A stretch of DNA of 64,000 nucleotides from Pseudoduganella namucuonensis (GCF_900116645.1 NZ_FPBO01000010.1:1-64000), one strand, 5' to 3'. Shown: positions 8,794 to 19,310, counted from the first letter of the stretch. Notes: generated from the sequence alone by a model not told the origin. A program made the numbers and translations.

Positions 8794-9624
8794 TCACTGA
8801 TCCATTTTCTTCAACAGCTTCGCCACCACATTCGCCGCCTTCTTCGCGGTAGCCTGATCCGGATGCAGCCCATCGCCGATATGCGTAAAGTCCCGCCACA
8901 TATCCACCACAACCGCGTTCGGCAACTCATCCTCCAAGCGGGTGCGAACCAGATCCCTGAGCAAATTGTAATCCTGCTCCCCGATCACCCAGGCCACCCC
9001 TGAAGAAGAGTGAAACAGCGGCAAATTCAAATCCTCATACTTCGGATACACATCAAAAATAGGCGTCAACCCCTTCGAGACAGCGAACTCCCCCAGCGCC
9101 ACCAGCCGATCGGCAACCGCGTGCAACTCACCCAGCGAGCACGGAGCCGACTGCGGCTGCGGCACCCCCGCCCCGCCCGCGTGCAGACAATCATTACTGA
9201 TGGTAATCACCACATACTTCGCGTTAAAGCTGGCGAAAGTCGGCGGCAGCGCCACGCGCGCCAGCGCCCGCTGAAGCTGGGTCTGATAACCGTCCCAAGC
9301 CGCCGGCCCGCAAGTCGGCGACCCCGGGGGGCACTGCAAACGATCAAAAGTCCCCGCGCCCGCCTGCGCCTCGTTGACGACATACCCCGGCAGTTGCTGG
9401 TCGCGCGTCAGCGCCTGTCCCAAGCTCAGATAAGTGCCGAACGCCACGGCCCCGCCGCCGCGCGGCGCGATGCCATTATTAAACGGCGTCTTGCCCTCGG
9501 AATAAGAGGCCCCGATCACCAGCAAAGGCAGTTGCGACGGCTTTTGCGACGCCGCCTGCTGCGCGACCGCGCCATGCATTGCCAGCACACTGAAAACGGC
9601 GACAGACCATTTTTTGATTTGCAT
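8794..9624 (-). CDS. Secreted SGNH/GDSL-type hydrolase
   Basis: The 276-residue protein has a Sec signal peptide (MQIKKWSVAVFSVLAMHGAVA), so it is periplasmic or secreted. Block I is GASYSEG (nucleophile Ser), a block with VITISND carries the oxyanion Asn, and the C-terminal block DGLHPDQA carries the catalytic Asp-His. These mark an SGNH esterase/lipase-like fold; the substrate cannot be told. The start at 9624 is chosen because it opens the signal peptide; an upstream in-frame ATG (9657) would add a non-hydrophobic extension without a ribosome binding site. The upstream gap to 9797 is AT-rich and probably holds its promoter. Confidence 0.85.
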   Translation of the reverse strand: MQIKKWSVAVFSVLAMHGAVAQQAASQKPSQLPLLVIGASYSEGKTPFNNGIAPRGGGAVAFGTYLSLGQALTRDQQLPGYVVNEAQAGAGTFDRLQCPPGSPTCGPAAWDGYQTQLQRALARVALPPTFASFNAKYVVITISNDCLHAGGAGVPQPQSAPCSLGELHAVADRLVALGEFAVSKGLTPIFDVYPKYEDLNLPLFHSSSGVAWVIGEQDYNLLRDLVRTRLEDELPNAVVVDMWRDFTHIGDGLHPDQATAKKAANVVAKLLKKMDQ

Positions 9625-9797
9625 TTTTATAATCCCCCATGGTGGTGACTGCTCCATGACCGACGTTTGTCATGAACAGTAATAATGACACCAAGGAAAC
9701 GAAGATTGATAAAAATCAACACAAAAAACATGTATGTTGGCAACAGACAAGTGGCTAATCTTATGCTAGGGAGCTCGGCCAAAGCGCGCTGCGCGCC

Positions 9798-12545
9798 TCA
9801 GCGGCTGCGCAGCGACACCGCCGTCCCCCGCAACCCGTCCGCCTCCGCGCGCACGGTGATGGCGCCGGCGGTTCCCGGCTTGGCGCGCACGATGGCCAGC
9901 ACGTGGCCGTTGAAGGCGCGCCGCGCCGGCGACTGGAAGGGCTCGAAGCTGGTCGGATCGCCGTTGTCGGTGGCGACGATCTCGCCCGGCCCCTCGACGC
10001 TGAAGCGCACGCTCTGGCTGGCGCGCGGCGCCGTGCGGCCGTCCCGGTCCACCAGCCGCACGGTGACGAAGGACAGGTCCTTGCCGTCGCCGGCGATCTC
10101 GGCGCGGTCGGCCTCGGCCCGCAGCGCCGCCGGCTCCCGCGCCGTCCGCACGGCGTCCCGCGCCCACTCCTTGCCATCCTTGTACGCCACCACGCGCACC
10201 TCGCCCGGCGCGTAGGTCACGTAGTCCCAGCGCAGCCGGTACTCGTACGGCGCCTTCTTCTTGCGCCCCTGCGACTTGCCGTTGACGAACAGCTCGGCCT
10301 CGTCGCCGGACGTGAACACGTGCACCGGCGTCACCTCGCCCTCGCGTCCCGGCCAGGTCCAATGCGGCAGGATGTGCGCCATCGGCAAGTCCGGCCGCCA
10401 GCGCGACTGGTACAGATAGAAGCGGTCCTTCTTGAACCCGGCCAGGTCGATGATGCCCGAGTACGAGCTGCGCGCCGAATAATAGGGCGTGGGCTCGCCG
10501 ATGTAGTCGAAGCCGGTCCACACGAATTCGCCCGCCACGTAGGGATTCTGGTCCTGCGCCGCCCACGAACGGTCGGCCGAGCTGCCGAAGTCCGCCGCGA
10601 ACAACTCGTAGGCGCTGACCTGCGCCGTCTTCGGATCGCCGCCCGATCCCGGCCGCACCGGCGCGCTGTTCACGCCCGGCACCGGGAACTGGTACTCGCC
10701 CCGGCTGCTCAGCGCCGACGCGCTCTCGGCGGACAGGATCATCTTGTCCGGGAACCTGGCGCGGAAGGCCGGGAACTGGCCGGGGAAGGCGCGGATGCCG
10801 GCGCCCTGGTAGTTCAGGCTGATCACGTCCATCGTCGCCGGCAGCGGCATGTCGGCCTTGGCGAAGTTCATCGCCGTGGTGGCCGGGCGCGTCGGGTCCT
10901 CCTCGCGCGTGATGGCCACCAGCCTGCGGCCGATGGCGGCGCCGGCTTCGCCCGTGTACTGTTCGCCCACCTCGTTCCCCACGCTCCACATGATCACGGA
11001 CGGATGGTTGCGGTCGCGCCGCAGCATGGCGCGCAGGTCCTGCTCCTGCCAGTCCGGGAACAGCAGGTGGAAGTCGTGCGGCGTCTTCTTGCGCTCCCAG
11101 GAATCGAACACCTCGTCCATCACCAGGATGCCCATGCGGTCGGTCAGCTCCAGCAGTTCCGGCGCGGGCGGGTTGTGGCTCATGCGCAGGGCGTTGGCGC
11201 CCATCTCCCTCAGCAGCTCCAGCTGGCGCTCGGCCGCGCGCACGTTGAAGGCCGCGCCCAGCGCGCCCAGGTCGTGGTGGTTGTTGACGCCGTTGATCAT
11301 GACCTTCTGGCCGTTCACATGCAGGCCGTGGTCCGGATCGAAGCGCAGCGAGCGGATGCCGAACGGCGTCTCGTAGCGGTCCAGCGTCCGGCCGTCGCGC
11401 GACACGGTGGTCACCGCCACGTAGCGGTTGGGGCGCTGCTGCGGCGGCGGGCCCCACAGCTTGGGCCGCGCCACGCGCGCGGCGCCGTTGACGGTGGCGC
11501 TGGCGCCCGCGCCCACCCGCACGCGCTCGGGCGCGATGGCGGCGACGGCGTTGCCGGCCGGCTTGCCGTCCGCGCCCAGCTCGAAGATCCGGGTGGCCAC
11601 GTCCAGCTCGGCGGCGGCCGCGCCGTCGTTGTCCACCTTGACGGCCAGCTCCACGCGGGCCGCCTCCGCGGACACCTCCGGCGTGGTGACCACCGTGCCC
11701 CAGTGCGCCACGTGCACCGGCTGCGTCTTGGTCAGCCACACATTGCGGTACAGGCCCGCGCCGGGATACCAGCGCGCCGATTCGGCCGGGTTGTCCAGCC
11801 GGATGGCCAGCTGGTTCACGCCGCCCGGCACCACGTGCGGCGTCAGGTCGACGCGGAACGAGGCGTAGCCGTAAGGCCAGCCGCCCACCAGCCGGCCGTT
11901 GAGCCAGACCGTGGCGTGCGACATGGCGCCGTCGATGTCCAGGAACAGCGATTTGCCCTTGTCGCCGGCCGGGATGTCCAGCGCCTTGCGGTACCAGGCC
12001 GGCCCCCAAGTCTTGAGGCGGCCCATGCCGCCGTACGGCCCGCTCTCCAGGAACGGCCCGGCGATGGCCCAGTCGTGCGGCAGCGTGACGGCGCGCCACG
12101 CCTTGTCATCGAAATCGTGCCGGAGGTAGGAGACGTCGGGCGTGGGCGCAGCCGACGGCGGCCGCGCGCGGCGCGCGGGATCGGCCACGAAGGCGTTGCC
12201 GAAGGAGAGGACCCAGGGCTTCAACAGGCCCTCGGCGGGGCGCAGCGGCTTTTCCGCCTCGTCGGGCCGGGCGTCGGCCACCTTGCCGTCCGCGCTCTCC
12301 CGGATCTCCGGGCGCGTGTCGTACTGGAGCAGGGCGGCGGCGCCCTCCGGGTCGCCCATCTGGAAGCGCCAGCCCTCGTTGAGGGACAGGCGCTGGCGCG
12401 GACCGGCGGCCGGGGAATCCGCCAGCGACGCGGCGGCGGCGGGCCGGACGATCCAGCCGGCGCCGCCGTCGGGCAGGGCCAGCAGGCCGGAACAGGCGAG
12501 CAGGGCGAGTACCCCGCGCGCGGCGGGGACAGTGTAGGGTGTCAA
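9798..12545 (-). CDS. Glycoside hydrolase family 2 (beta-galactosidase-like)
   Basis: The 915-residue exported enzyme has an N-terminal GH2 sugar-binding domain (about 100-300; WRAVTLPHDWAI, YRNVWL), an immunoglobulin-like domain, a TIM barrel (about 400-700) and C-terminal beta domains. The predicted acid/base is E525 in SVGNEVGEQ and the predicted nucleophile is E607 in ILSAESASAL. The start is TTG at 12545, fixed by AAGGAGAGCCG just upstream. The N-terminus contains LLACSG (C18), a possible lipobox, so surface attachment is possible. Substrate is likely a beta-galactoside or related plant/exopolysaccharide unit; no sugar transporter is adjacent. Confidence 0.92.
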   Translation of the reverse strand: MTPYTVPAARGVLALLACSGLLALPDGGAGWIVRPAAAASLADSPAAGPRQRLSLNEGWRFQMGDPEGAAALLQYDTRPEIRESADGKVADARPDEAEKPLRPAEGLLKPWVLSFGNAFVADPARRARPPSAAPTPDVSYLRHDFDDKAWRAVTLPHDWAIAGPFLESGPYGGMGRLKTWGPAWYRKALDIPAGDKGKSLFLDIDGAMSHATVWLNGRLVGGWPYGYASFRVDLTPHVVPGGVNQLAIRLDNPAESARWYPGAGLYRNVWLTKTQPVHVAHWGTVVTTPEVSAEAARVELAVKVDNDGAAAAELDVATRIFELGADGKPAGNAVAAIAPERVRVGAGASATVNGAARVARPKLWGPPPQQRPNRYVAVTTVSRDGRTLDRYETPFGIRSLRFDPDHGLHVNGQKVMINGVNNHHDLGALGAAFNVRAAERQLELLREMGANALRMSHNPPAPELLELTDRMGILVMDEVFDSWERKKTPHDFHLLFPDWQEQDLRAMLRRDRNHPSVIMWSVGNEVGEQYTGEAGAAIGRRLVAITREEDPTRPATTAMNFAKADMPLPATMDVISLNYQGAGIRAFPGQFPAFRARFPDKMILSAESASALSSRGEYQFPVPGVNSAPVRPGSGGDPKTAQVSAYELFAADFGSSADRSWAAQDQNPYVAGEFVWTGFDYIGEPTPYYSARSSYSGIIDLAGFKKDRFYLYQSRWRPDLPMAHILPHWTWPGREGEVTPVHVFTSGDEAELFVNGKSQGRKKKAPYEYRLRWDYVTYAPGEVRVVAYKDGKEWARDAVRTAREPAALRAEADRAEIAGDGKDLSFVTVRLVDRDGRTAPRASQSVRFSVEGPGEIVATDNGDPTSFEPFQSPARRAFNGHVLAIVRAKPGTAGAITVRAEADGLRGTAVSLRSR

Positions 12546-12652
12546 ACGGCTCTCCTTTATGTGCGGCGTGCTACCAGCTCATAACAATTTATGATAGCGC
12601 AACCATTTTTGGAGTCTAAGCAGTTTGACCGGCGCTGTCAATCGGGAAGGGG

Positions 12653-13093
12653 TCAGTAGTCGAACTTCGTGCTGCGGCCGGCCTTGACGCGCCGGGGCCG
12701 CACGATTTCAGGCTCCGCGGCCGCCGCGGCGGCGGCCTGCAGCCGCTGGGCGCGGCGTTCCTCGCGCGCCTGCTCGCGCCGCGCGTTTTCCTCGTCGATG
12801 CGCTGGCGCACCTTGAGGCGGTCGCGGCAGTCGAGCAGCAGGTTCAGCTTCTGCATCAGCGCCGCCAGCCAGGCCAGCGCGAAGGCCAGCAGCGCCACGG
12901 CGTAACCGTTCTGCCACAGGCCGAAATTCTGGTCGATCATAGGAAAGATGGGGCGCGCCTGCTCCAGGCAATGCTGGCCGAAGATGGCCAGCGCGGCCGC
13001 CATCACGCCCCACATCACCGTGGTGACGATTTGCCAGCTGGTGGCTTTCAGGCGTTCCTCCAGCAGGAGGCAGGTTTCCGAGACGTGGTTCAT
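12653..13093 (-). CDS. Hypothetical membrane protein with charged C-terminal helix
   Basis: I do not recognise a family. The 146 residues show two hydrophobic segments (about 20-41 and 62-82), then a long Arg/Glu-rich helix with coiled-coil character (about 85-125) and an alanine run, ending in a basic tail (GRSTKFDY). A modest ribosome binding site (GGAACC) precedes the ATG. It stands alone between the GH2 gene and the divergent dehydrogenase gene. Confidence 0.75.
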   Translation of the reverse strand: MNHVSETCLLLEERLKATSWQIVTTVMWGVMAAALAIFGQHCLEQARPIFPMIDQNFGLWQNGYAVALLAFALAWLAALMQKLNLLLDCRDRLKVRQRIDEENARREQAREERRAQRLQAAAAAAAEPEIVRPRRVKAGRSTKFDY

Positions 13094-13244
13094 GGTTCCG
13101 GTGCGGCTAAAATAAAGCGTTCATGCGTGGGCAAATTATGTCACAAAATTGCCTATCCTTGAAGTAATGTTTCCTCGCGGAATTGATTTATATCGACCTC
13201 CACGCGCCGCGCCGTGCGACCATGGACGCCCACAAGGAGCCCCC

Positions 13245-14255
13245 ATGGACATCGCCGTCTTCAGTACCCAGCCCTACGACCGGCGCTTCCTCGACGAGGC
13301 GCTGCGCCACCACCACGGGGACGGCGGCGCCGTGGCGCTGCGCTACCACGAGGCGCGGCTGACGCTGGAGACGGCGGCGCTGGCGCGGCGGTGCGGCGCC
13401 GTGTGCGTGTTCGTTAACGACGCGCTCGACGCCGCCGTGCTGGAGGCGCTGGCGGCGCAGGGCGTGCGCGCGGTGCTGCTGCGCTGCGCCGGCTACAACC
13501 AGCTGGACGTGGAGGCGGCCCGCCGGCTCGGCCTGTTCGTCGCCCGCGTGCCAAGCTATTCGCCCGAGGCGGTGGCCGAATTCACGCTGGCGCTGGTGCT
13601 CACCCTCAACCGCCACACGCACCGCGCCTACGCCCGCGTCCGGGAAGGCAACTTCGCGCTGGACGGGCTGTTGGGCAGCAATCTGCACGGCAAGACCGTG
13701 GGCCTGGTCGGCGTCGGCCAGATCGGGCTGGCGGCGGCACGCATCTTCCGCGGCTTCGGCTGCCGCGTGCTGGGCGCCGACCCGGCGCCGCTGCCGGAGT
13801 TCGCGGCGCTGGGCGAGCTGGTGCCGCTGCCGCGGCTGCTGGCGGAGTCGGACATCGTGTCGCTGCATTGTCCCTTGTTCCCCGAAACTCGCCACCTGAT
13901 CGACGCCGCCGCGCTGGAGCGGATGCGGCCGGGCGCCATGCTGGTCAACACCTCGCGCGGCGCGCTGGTCGACACGGCGGCCCTCGTCTCCGCGCTCAAG
14001 ACGCGCCACTTGGGCGCACTGGCGATCGACGTCTACGAGCAGGAGGCCGAGCTGTTTTTCCAGGACCGTTCGTCCGACATCATCCCGGACGACGTGTTCC
14101 AGCGCCTGCTGACCTTCCCCAACGTGCTGGTGACCGGCCACCAAGGCTTCTTCACCATCGAGGCGATGCGCGAAATCGCCGACGCCACCTTCCGCAACCT
14201 GGCCTGCCACCTGGCCGGCGCGCCTTGCGCCCACCGCGTGCCCGGCACTTGCTAG
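13245..14255 (+). CDS. 2-hydroxyacid dehydrogenase, D-lactate dehydrogenase (LdhA)-like
   Basis: The 336-residue NAD-dependent enzyme is the length of fermentative LdhA. The Rossmann motif GLVGVGQIG lies near residue 150. Catalytic Arg is in NTSRGALVD, Glu follows AIDVYEQEAEL, and His is in TGHQGFFT. The LdhA-specific loop QDRSSDIIPDDVF is present, supporting pyruvate to D-lactate over other family substrates. The start at 13245 is set by AAGGAGCCCCC; longer in-frame extensions lack a site. Probably cytosolic and used under low oxygen; the regulator is not evident. Confidence 0.9.
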   Translation: MDIAVFSTQPYDRRFLDEALRHHHGDGGAVALRYHEARLTLETAALARRCGAVCVFVNDALDAAVLEALAAQGVRAVLLRCAGYNQLDVEAARRLGLFVARVPSYSPEAVAEFTLALVLTLNRHTHRAYARVREGNFALDGLLGSNLHGKTVGLVGVGQIGLAAARIFRGFGCRVLGADPAPLPEFAALGELVPLPRLLAESDIVSLHCPLFPETRHLIDAAALERMRPGAMLVNTSRGALVDTAALVSALKTRHLGALAIDVYEQEAELFFQDRSSDIIPDDVFQRLLTFPNVLVTGHQGFFTIEAMREIADATFRNLACHLAGAPCAHRVPGTC

Positions 14256-14420
14256 GGCCTGCTCTTACAAGCAGGGTAGGCATAATCCGATAGCTGCCTT
14301 GCCCGACTGGCCGCATGATGGGGTTACCGGAACGTATCCGCGAAGCGGACTAGCGCAGCTCATCCCTTCGCCGATGCGACTCCGGCCACTGACTGTCTCA
14401 ACACTTCCAAGGAGAGCATC

Positions 14421-14642
14421 ATGGCATCGTCGAAAAAATCCAGCGGCAAATCCAGCGGCAAATCCAGCAGCGCCAGCAAACAAAGCGCCGGCGGCGGCAA
14501 CAGCCAGTCCGGCGACAAGGGCTCGGGCTCGGGCACCCAGGGCGGCACCCACGAGCAGCACGTGGCGGCCGGCAAGCAGAGCCACAAGAACGACGCCGGC
14601 AAGCAGTCCTCGTCCGGCTCCCGCTCCGGCGGCAAGCGCTGA
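14421..14642 (+). CDS. Small Ser/Gly/Lys-rich basic protein
   Basis: The 73-residue protein is almost entirely Ser, Gly, Lys, Gln and Asn, with tandem SSGKSSGKSS repeats at the N-terminus and a GGTHEQHVAAGKQSHKND segment that faintly resembles KGG stress-protein repeats. It has an excellent ribosome binding site (AAGGAGAGCATC) and compact spacing, which supports real translation despite low complexity. It is likely disordered and could bind nucleic acid or act in stress. The 165 bases upstream contain no other gene. Confidence 0.7.
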   Translation: MASSKKSSGKSSGKSSSASKQSAGGGNSQSGDKGSGSGTQGGTHEQHVAAGKQSHKNDAGKQSSSGSRSGGKR

Positions 14643-14655
14643 GAGGCTGATTCCA

Positions 14656-14674
14656 GGGGGCGTGCCACGCCCCC
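14656..14674. terminator. GC hairpin after the small basic protein gene
   Basis: Perfect 8-bp stem GGGGGCGT / ACGCCCCC with a GCC loop, but without a T tract, so termination is uncertain. Confidence 0.35.
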
Positions 14675-14752
14675 GCACGCTTGAACACGGCAGGTCCGCG
14701 ACGGGCCTGCTCATGTAAAATTCCCTCACCTGCCCCTACCGTCCGAACCATC

Positions 14753-16363
14753 ATGCAAGCCGACGCCGCTCCATGTTCCGTACTGCTGATCGACGATGAA
14801 CCGTTGGCGCAGCATTTCGTCCAGCGCGGACTGGAGAGCTGCGAGGGCGCCATCCTGCATTTCGACAGTTCCCCCGAGCGCGTGGTCGAGCGCGTGAAGG
14901 CGCTCGACGCCACCGTGGTGCTGGTGGACCTGCGCATGCCGGGCGCCGACGGCTTCGACGTGATCCGCTGGCTGCGCGCCGACCGCGACACCGAGCACGT
15001 GCCGGTGATCCTGATGTCGTCCGAGGAGGACCCCGAGATCAAGGCGCGCGCCTTCGACGCCGGCGCCAACGACTACCTGGTGAAATGGCCGGACCCGCGC
15101 GAGCTGGCCGCGCGCCTGCGCTACCACAGCGGCGCCTACCTGGCGCGCATGCAGCGCGACGCGGCCTTCCTGTCGCTGCGGCGCAGCCAGGACGAGCTGC
15201 GCGCCAGCCAGGCCGCGCTGCACCACGCGCAAAAGATGGAGGCGATCGGCCAGCTGACCGGCGGCGTCGCCCACGACTTCAACAACGTGCTGCAGATCAT
15301 CGGCGGCAACCTGCAGCTGGCCAAGATGATCGGCACCGTCAGCGACGACGCGCGCGCCCGCATCGACCTGGCGCTGGGCGGCGTGGAGCGGGGCGCCCGT
15401 CTGGCCTCGCACCTGCTGGCGTTCGCGCGCCGCCAGCCGCTGCAGGCGGTGGTGACCAACCCCGGCACCGTGCTGCGCGACATGCAGGACATGCTGAACC
15501 ATGCGCTCGGCCCGCGCACCACCATCGTCACCGACATCGCCGAGCCGCTGTGGAACACGCTGGTCGACGCCGGCCAGCTGCAGAACGTGATCCTGAACCT
15601 GGCCATCAACGCGCGCGACGCGATGGGGCAGGGCGGGATACTGACGCTGCGCGCCCGCAACGTGCCGCACAGCGCGCCGGCGCCGGCGGCGGCCTCCGGC
15701 GGCGACCACGTGCTGATCGAGATGGCCGACAACGGCGCGGGCATGACGCCGGCCGTGCTGGAGCGGGCCTTCGAGCCCTTCTTCACCACCAAGCGGCACG
15801 GCGAGGGCACGGGCCTGGGGCTGAGCATGGCGTACGGCTTCGTCAAGCAGTCCGGCGGCGAGATCACGCTGGACAGCACCGAGGGCGTGGGCACCTGCGT
15901 GCGCATCTATCTGCGCCGCTGCCACGAGGTGGCGCGCGAGGAGGACATGGACGCCGACCACACGCTGGTGGGCGGCATGGAGACCATCCTGGTGGTGGAG
16001 GACGAGGAGGCGGTGCGCACCGCCACCGTGGACCTGCTGTCGGCGCTGGGCTACAAGGTGCTGGCGGCCGCCACGGCCGACGAGGCGGTGGAGCTGGTGC
16101 GCTCCGACACGCCCATCGACCTGCTGTTCACCGACGTGATCATGCCCGGCCGGATGAGCTGCATGGAGCTGAGCGACGAGGTGCGGCGCCTGCGGCCGGA
16201 CACGCAGATCCTGTTCACCTCCGGCTACCTGGAGGGCGTGCTGGCGCACCAGGGCCAGCTGGACCCGTCCATCAGCCTGCTGCAAAAACCGTACGGCGCC
16301 GACGTGCTGAGCGCGCGCATCCGCCACCTGCTGCGCCGCGCGCGCCGCAAGGACGCCGCCTAG
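14753..16363 (+). CDS. Hybrid two-component kinase: REC-HisKA-HATPase-REC
   Basis: The 536-residue cytoplasmic protein starts with a receiver domain (phospho-acceptor D59, [10 protein letters not shown]), a short helix, a dimerisation domain with H174 ([12 protein letters not shown]), an ATPase domain ([27 protein letters not shown]) and a second receiver domain ([10 protein letters not shown]). It has no membrane segment or DNA-binding domain, so it probably relays signals from another kinase. An upstream in-frame ATG at 14681 is less likely; ATG 14753 begins just before the receiver domain. It is convergent with the chemoreceptor gene, with 22 bases between stops. Confidence 0.9.
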   Translation: MQADAAPCSVLLIDDEPLAQHFVQRGLESCEGAILHFDSSPERVVERVKALDATVVLVDLRMPGADGFDVIRWLRADRDTEHVPVILMSSEEDPEIKARAFDAGANDYLVKWPDPRELAARLRYHSGAYLARMQRDAAFLSLRRSQDELRASQAALHHAQKMEAIGQLTGGVAHDFNNVLQIIGGNLQLAKMIGTVSDDARARIDLALGGVERGARLASHLLAFARRQPLQAVVTNPGTVLRDMQDMLNHALGPRTTIVTDIAEPLWNTLVDAGQLQNVILNLAINARDAMGQGGILTLRARNVPHSAPAPAAASGGDHVLIEMADNGAGMTPAVLERAFEPFFTTKRHGEGTGLGLSMAYGFVKQSGGEITLDSTEGVGTCVRIYLRRCHEVAREEDMDADHTLVGGMETILVVEDEEAVRTATVDLLSALGYKVLAAATADEAVELVRSDTPIDLLFTDVIMPGRMSCMELSDEVRRLRPDTQILFTSGYLEGVLAHQGQLDPSISLLQKPYGADVLSARIRHLLRRARRKDAA

Positions 16364-16385
16364 GCGAGGCGGCGCGCGCCCGGCT

Positions 16386-18398
16386 TCACGCCGTCCGGGC
16401 CTTGCCCACCAGCGCGAGCTGGCGCGTGGCGGGCCGCGCGGCGGGCGCCGCGGCGCCGGCCTCGCTTTCCAGCAAGGTAAACACCCCCACCGCCTCCGAC
16501 AGGGCGCCGGCCTGCCGCTTCAGGCTCTCCGACGCCGCCGCCGCCTGTTCCACCAGCGCGGCGTTCTGCTGCGTCATCTCGTCGATCTGCGTGATGGCCT
16601 GGTTGACCTGCTCGATGCCGGCGCTCTGCTCCTGCGCCGCCAGCACGATCTCGGACATGATGGCCGTGATGCGCTCCACGCTGGTGACCACGTTGCCCAT
16701 GGCCTTGCCGGCGTCGGCCGCCAGCGCGTTGCCGGCGTCGACCTTCTGCACGCTGTCGTTGATCAGGTCCTTGATCTCCTTGGCGGCGCTGGCGCTGCGC
16801 TGCGCCAGGTTGCGCACCTCGGAGGCCACCACCGCGAAGCCGCGCCCCTGTTCGCCGGCGCGCGCCGCCTCCACCGCCGCGTTCAGCGCCAGGATGTTGG
16901 TCTGGAAGGCGATGCCGTCGATGACGCTGATGATGTCGACGATCTTGCGCGAGCTGTCGTTGATGGCGCCCATGGTCTGCACCACCTGCGCCACCACCTT
17001 GCCGCCGTTGCTGGCCACGCTGCTGGCGCTGTTGACCAGTTGGTCCGCCTGGCGCGCGTTGTCGGCGCTCTGGCGCACGGTGGAGGTGATCTGCTCCATC
17101 GAGGCCGCCGTCTGCTCCAGGTTGGAGGCCTGCGCCTCGGTGCGGGCCGACAGGTCCGAATTGCCGCTGGCGATGTCGGTGGAGGCGTGGCCGATGGTGT
17201 CGATGCTGCCGCGCACGCTGCTGACGATGTCGACCAGGCTGTCGTTCATGGTCTTGAGCGCCGCCATCAGCTGCGCCGTTTCGCTTTTCCCGCCCGATTT
17301 GAAGCGCGCCGTCAGGTCGCCCTGCGCGATGCGCTGTGAAATCCGGACCGCCTCGGACAGCGGCTCGCTGACCGAGCGCGCGATCATGCGGGCGATCAGG
17401 CCGGCCAGCGCCAGCAGGCCCAGCATGGCGCCTATCATCGTCCAGCGCGTCGCGCGCAGGTCGCCCGCCCGATCGACGAGCATGGTTTCCAGCTCCTTGC
17501 TGGCGGCCTGGTTGACGCTGAATTGCGCGTCGATGGCCCGGGTGGTCTGGGCCACGTAATCGACCGACGAATAGTCCAGCGTTTCCGGGCGCACGATATG
17601 GTCGGTGGCGATCTGCATGACCTTGCTGGTCATGTCGTTCGCCTCCTGCCACTGCGCCTCGAGCCTGGCCTTGAGCGCGGGATGGGCGGCGGCGGCCTTG
17701 TGGAAGGCGGTGCCGGTCTGCAGCAGCCGGTCGTGCACGCGCGCCACGATGGCGGCCAGCACCTGGCGGTCCTCCATCGTCGCTTCCTTCTTCACCAGCA
17801 GGCCGGCGCCCTTGGCGCGCATCTTGCCGGTTTCCTCGGCCAGGTAGGGCAGCTGGTAATACATGGACTGGATCAACTGGTAGCTGGCCACCTCCGGGTC
17901 CAGGCTCAGGCCGAACAGGTCGCCCGTCAGGTCGTTGACCACCAGCAGCTTGGGCACCAGGGCCGTGTGGGCGGCGTAGCTTTCCGGCACGGTGATGCCG
18001 CCGCTGGCGACGCGCGCGCGCAGCGCCGCCCAGTCGCGCTTGGGACCCTCCCACGCCTGTTCGATGGCCTTGTCGTTGAAGCCGCGCACCAGCGCATCCA
18101 TTTTCTCGTAGGCCTGGTCGGCCTCGCGCTGCTTGGCGTCGCGCTTGTCCTTCGCCTCGGCCACGCCGCCCAGCACCAGGGCCGACAGGCCGCGGTGCTG
18201 CTGGGTGTACTGGATGACCTGGAGGATGGTGGCGGTCGGCGCCAGCCCCGCGATTTCCGTTTGCGCCGCCACCAGCGATTTATTGGCCTCGCGCAGATAC
18301 AGGGCGGTGGGGATGCTGGCGAGCGCCAGCCCGATCACGCTGAGGATGATGAACTTCTGCCATAGCAACAGCCTGTCGAGCATCGAATGGATGTCCAC
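16386..18398 (-). CDS. Methyl-accepting chemotaxis protein
   Basis: The 670-residue receptor has TM1 at about 13-34, a helical periplasmic domain of about 275 residues containing [12 protein letters not shown] (similar to nitrate/nitrite-sensor-type bundles), TM2 at about 315-335, a HAMP domain, then a long signalling coiled coil with the conserved hairpin tip around residues 505-535 ([20 protein letters not shown]). The start is GTG at 18398, chosen because AAGGGGA lies at good spacing upstream. The ligand is unknown. No che genes are nearby. Confidence 0.9.
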   Translation of the reverse strand: MDIHSMLDRLLLWQKFIILSVIGLALASIPTALYLREANKSLVAAQTEIAGLAPTATILQVIQYTQQHRGLSALVLGGVAEAKDKRDAKQREADQAYEKMDALVRGFNDKAIEQAWEGPKRDWAALRARVASGGITVPESYAAHTALVPKLLVVNDLTGDLFGLSLDPEVASYQLIQSMYYQLPYLAEETGKMRAKGAGLLVKKEATMEDRQVLAAIVARVHDRLLQTGTAFHKAAAAHPALKARLEAQWQEANDMTSKVMQIATDHIVRPETLDYSSVDYVAQTTRAIDAQFSVNQAASKELETMLVDRAGDLRATRWTMIGAMLGLLALAGLIARMIARSVSEPLSEAVRISQRIAQGDLTARFKSGGKSETAQLMAALKTMNDSLVDIVSSVRGSIDTIGHASTDIASGNSDLSARTEAQASNLEQTAASMEQITSTVRQSADNARQADQLVNSASSVASNGGKVVAQVVQTMGAINDSSRKIVDIISVIDGIAFQTNILALNAAVEAARAGEQGRGFAVVASEVRNLAQRSASAAKEIKDLINDSVQKVDAGNALAADAGKAMGNVVTSVERITAIMSEIVLAAQEQSAGIEQVNQAITQIDEMTQQNAALVEQAAAASESLKRQAGALSEAVGVFTLLESEAGAAAPAARPATRQLALVGKARTA

Positions 18399-18525
18399 GA
18401 TGTATCCCCTTAAACGTTTATATGATTATTTTTTATGGGTCCAGCTGTTTAAATTGATTCTAGGCTTATTTCCCCGGGAATACGAGCGGGGTGTTGTATT
18501 GTCGCTAGGCAATATGCCGGCCGGC

Positions 18526-19227
18526 TCAAATCCGGTCGCTTTCCTTGCGCACCACGCGGCCGATGATGATGCAGTCGTTGCCGCGGCAGACCTTGCGGTG
18601 GTATTTGCGCTGGTCCGGATTGTCCGACGTGAGCCACCACTGGCCGGCGTCGCGCGACATGCGCTTGACCACCGGCTCGCCCTCGTAGTTGACGGCGAAC
18701 ACGGCGCCGTCCACCGGCTTGTTGTCGGCGGTGTTGATGATGACCAGGTCGTCCTCGTACAGCGAGGGCTCCATGCTCTCGCCGCGCACCTTCACGCCGA
18801 TCAGCCGCTCGGGTATGTAGCCGTTGCGGTCGGCCCAGTGGCGCGGCACGCTGACGGTGCTGCCGTCGTAGGTTTCCGGTTCCACCGCGAAGCCGCTGAT
18901 GCCGGCCGACAGGCGCAGCCTGACCTTCTGGATCTGGTAAAAGCGCGTGTCGTCCTCCGGCGCGACCACCACTTGCGAGAACGACGCGGGCGCCGCCGCC
19001 GCCGCGCCGCGCTCGCGCTGGCCGATGCCCTCGTGCAGCCACTCGAAGGTGACGTTGCAGGCGCTCGCCAGTTGCACCAGCGTGTGCGCCTCCGGCCCCT
19101 TCTTGCCGACACCGTTGAGGATGCGATTGATGGTGGGTTGCGGCACGCCGGAGGCGCGCGCGAGCGCGCTCTGCGATTCGAAACCCGCTGCTTTCATGGC
19201 TGAGTCCAGCCGGCTAGAGATGTCCAT
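18526..19227 (-). CDS. S24 (LexA/CI-type) self-cleaving repressor, PrtR-like
   Basis: The 233-residue repressor has an N-terminal Cro/CI helix-turn-helix (about 16-42, SALARASGVPQPTINRIL) and a C-terminal S24 protease domain with catalytic S151 (VRGESMEPSL) and K188 (VVKRMS), 37 residues apart as in LexA. A candidate self-cleavage bond is A109-G110 (RLSAGISGF). RecA-stimulated cleavage would release the neighbouring genes after DNA damage. The start is ATG 19227, which coincides with the predicted transcription start, so the message is probably leaderless like that of lambda cI. It is divergent from the activator-like gene and is the master switch of the tailocin by analogy with PrtR. Confidence 0.9.
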   Translation of the reverse strand: MDISSRLDSAMKAAGFESQSALARASGVPQPTINRILNGVGKKGPEAHTLVQLASACNVTFEWLHEGIGQRERGAAAAAPASFSQVVVAPEDDTRFYQIQKVRLRLSAGISGFAVEPETYDGSTVSVPRHWADRNGYIPERLIGVKVRGESMEPSLYEDDLVIINTADNKPVDGAVFAVNYEGEPVVKRMSRDAGQWWLTSDNPDQRKYHRKVCRGNDCIIIGRVVRKESDRI

Positions 19228-19310
19228 ACACGTACTATACATCCTCGTATAGGACAAGGCAACTATTATCCATTCGGGTATTGATGATCTATTCATTCTC
19301 GTATATATTG
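19225..19310. promoter_or_regulatory. Operator/promoter switch region between repressor and activator-like gene
   Basis: Minus strand: -35 TTGCCT, 17-base spacer, -10 TATAGT (19234-19239), leading straight into the repressor ATG. Plus strand: -35 TTGATG (19281-19286), 17 bases, -10 TATATT (19304-19309). Two direct copies of ATYCTCGTATA (19241-19251, 19295-19305) and a weaker ATTCGGGTATT (19272-19282) overlap these elements and are candidate repressor operators. Confidence 0.65.

Noticed and set aside
8794-9624. SGNH hydrolase as a tailocin-linked depolymerase
   Set aside because: It is 9 kb away, carries its own signal peptide and lies among unrelated genes.
18478-18487. A further CTCGTAT-like operator after the repressor stop
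   Set aside because: Single copy, no promoter near it; probably chance.
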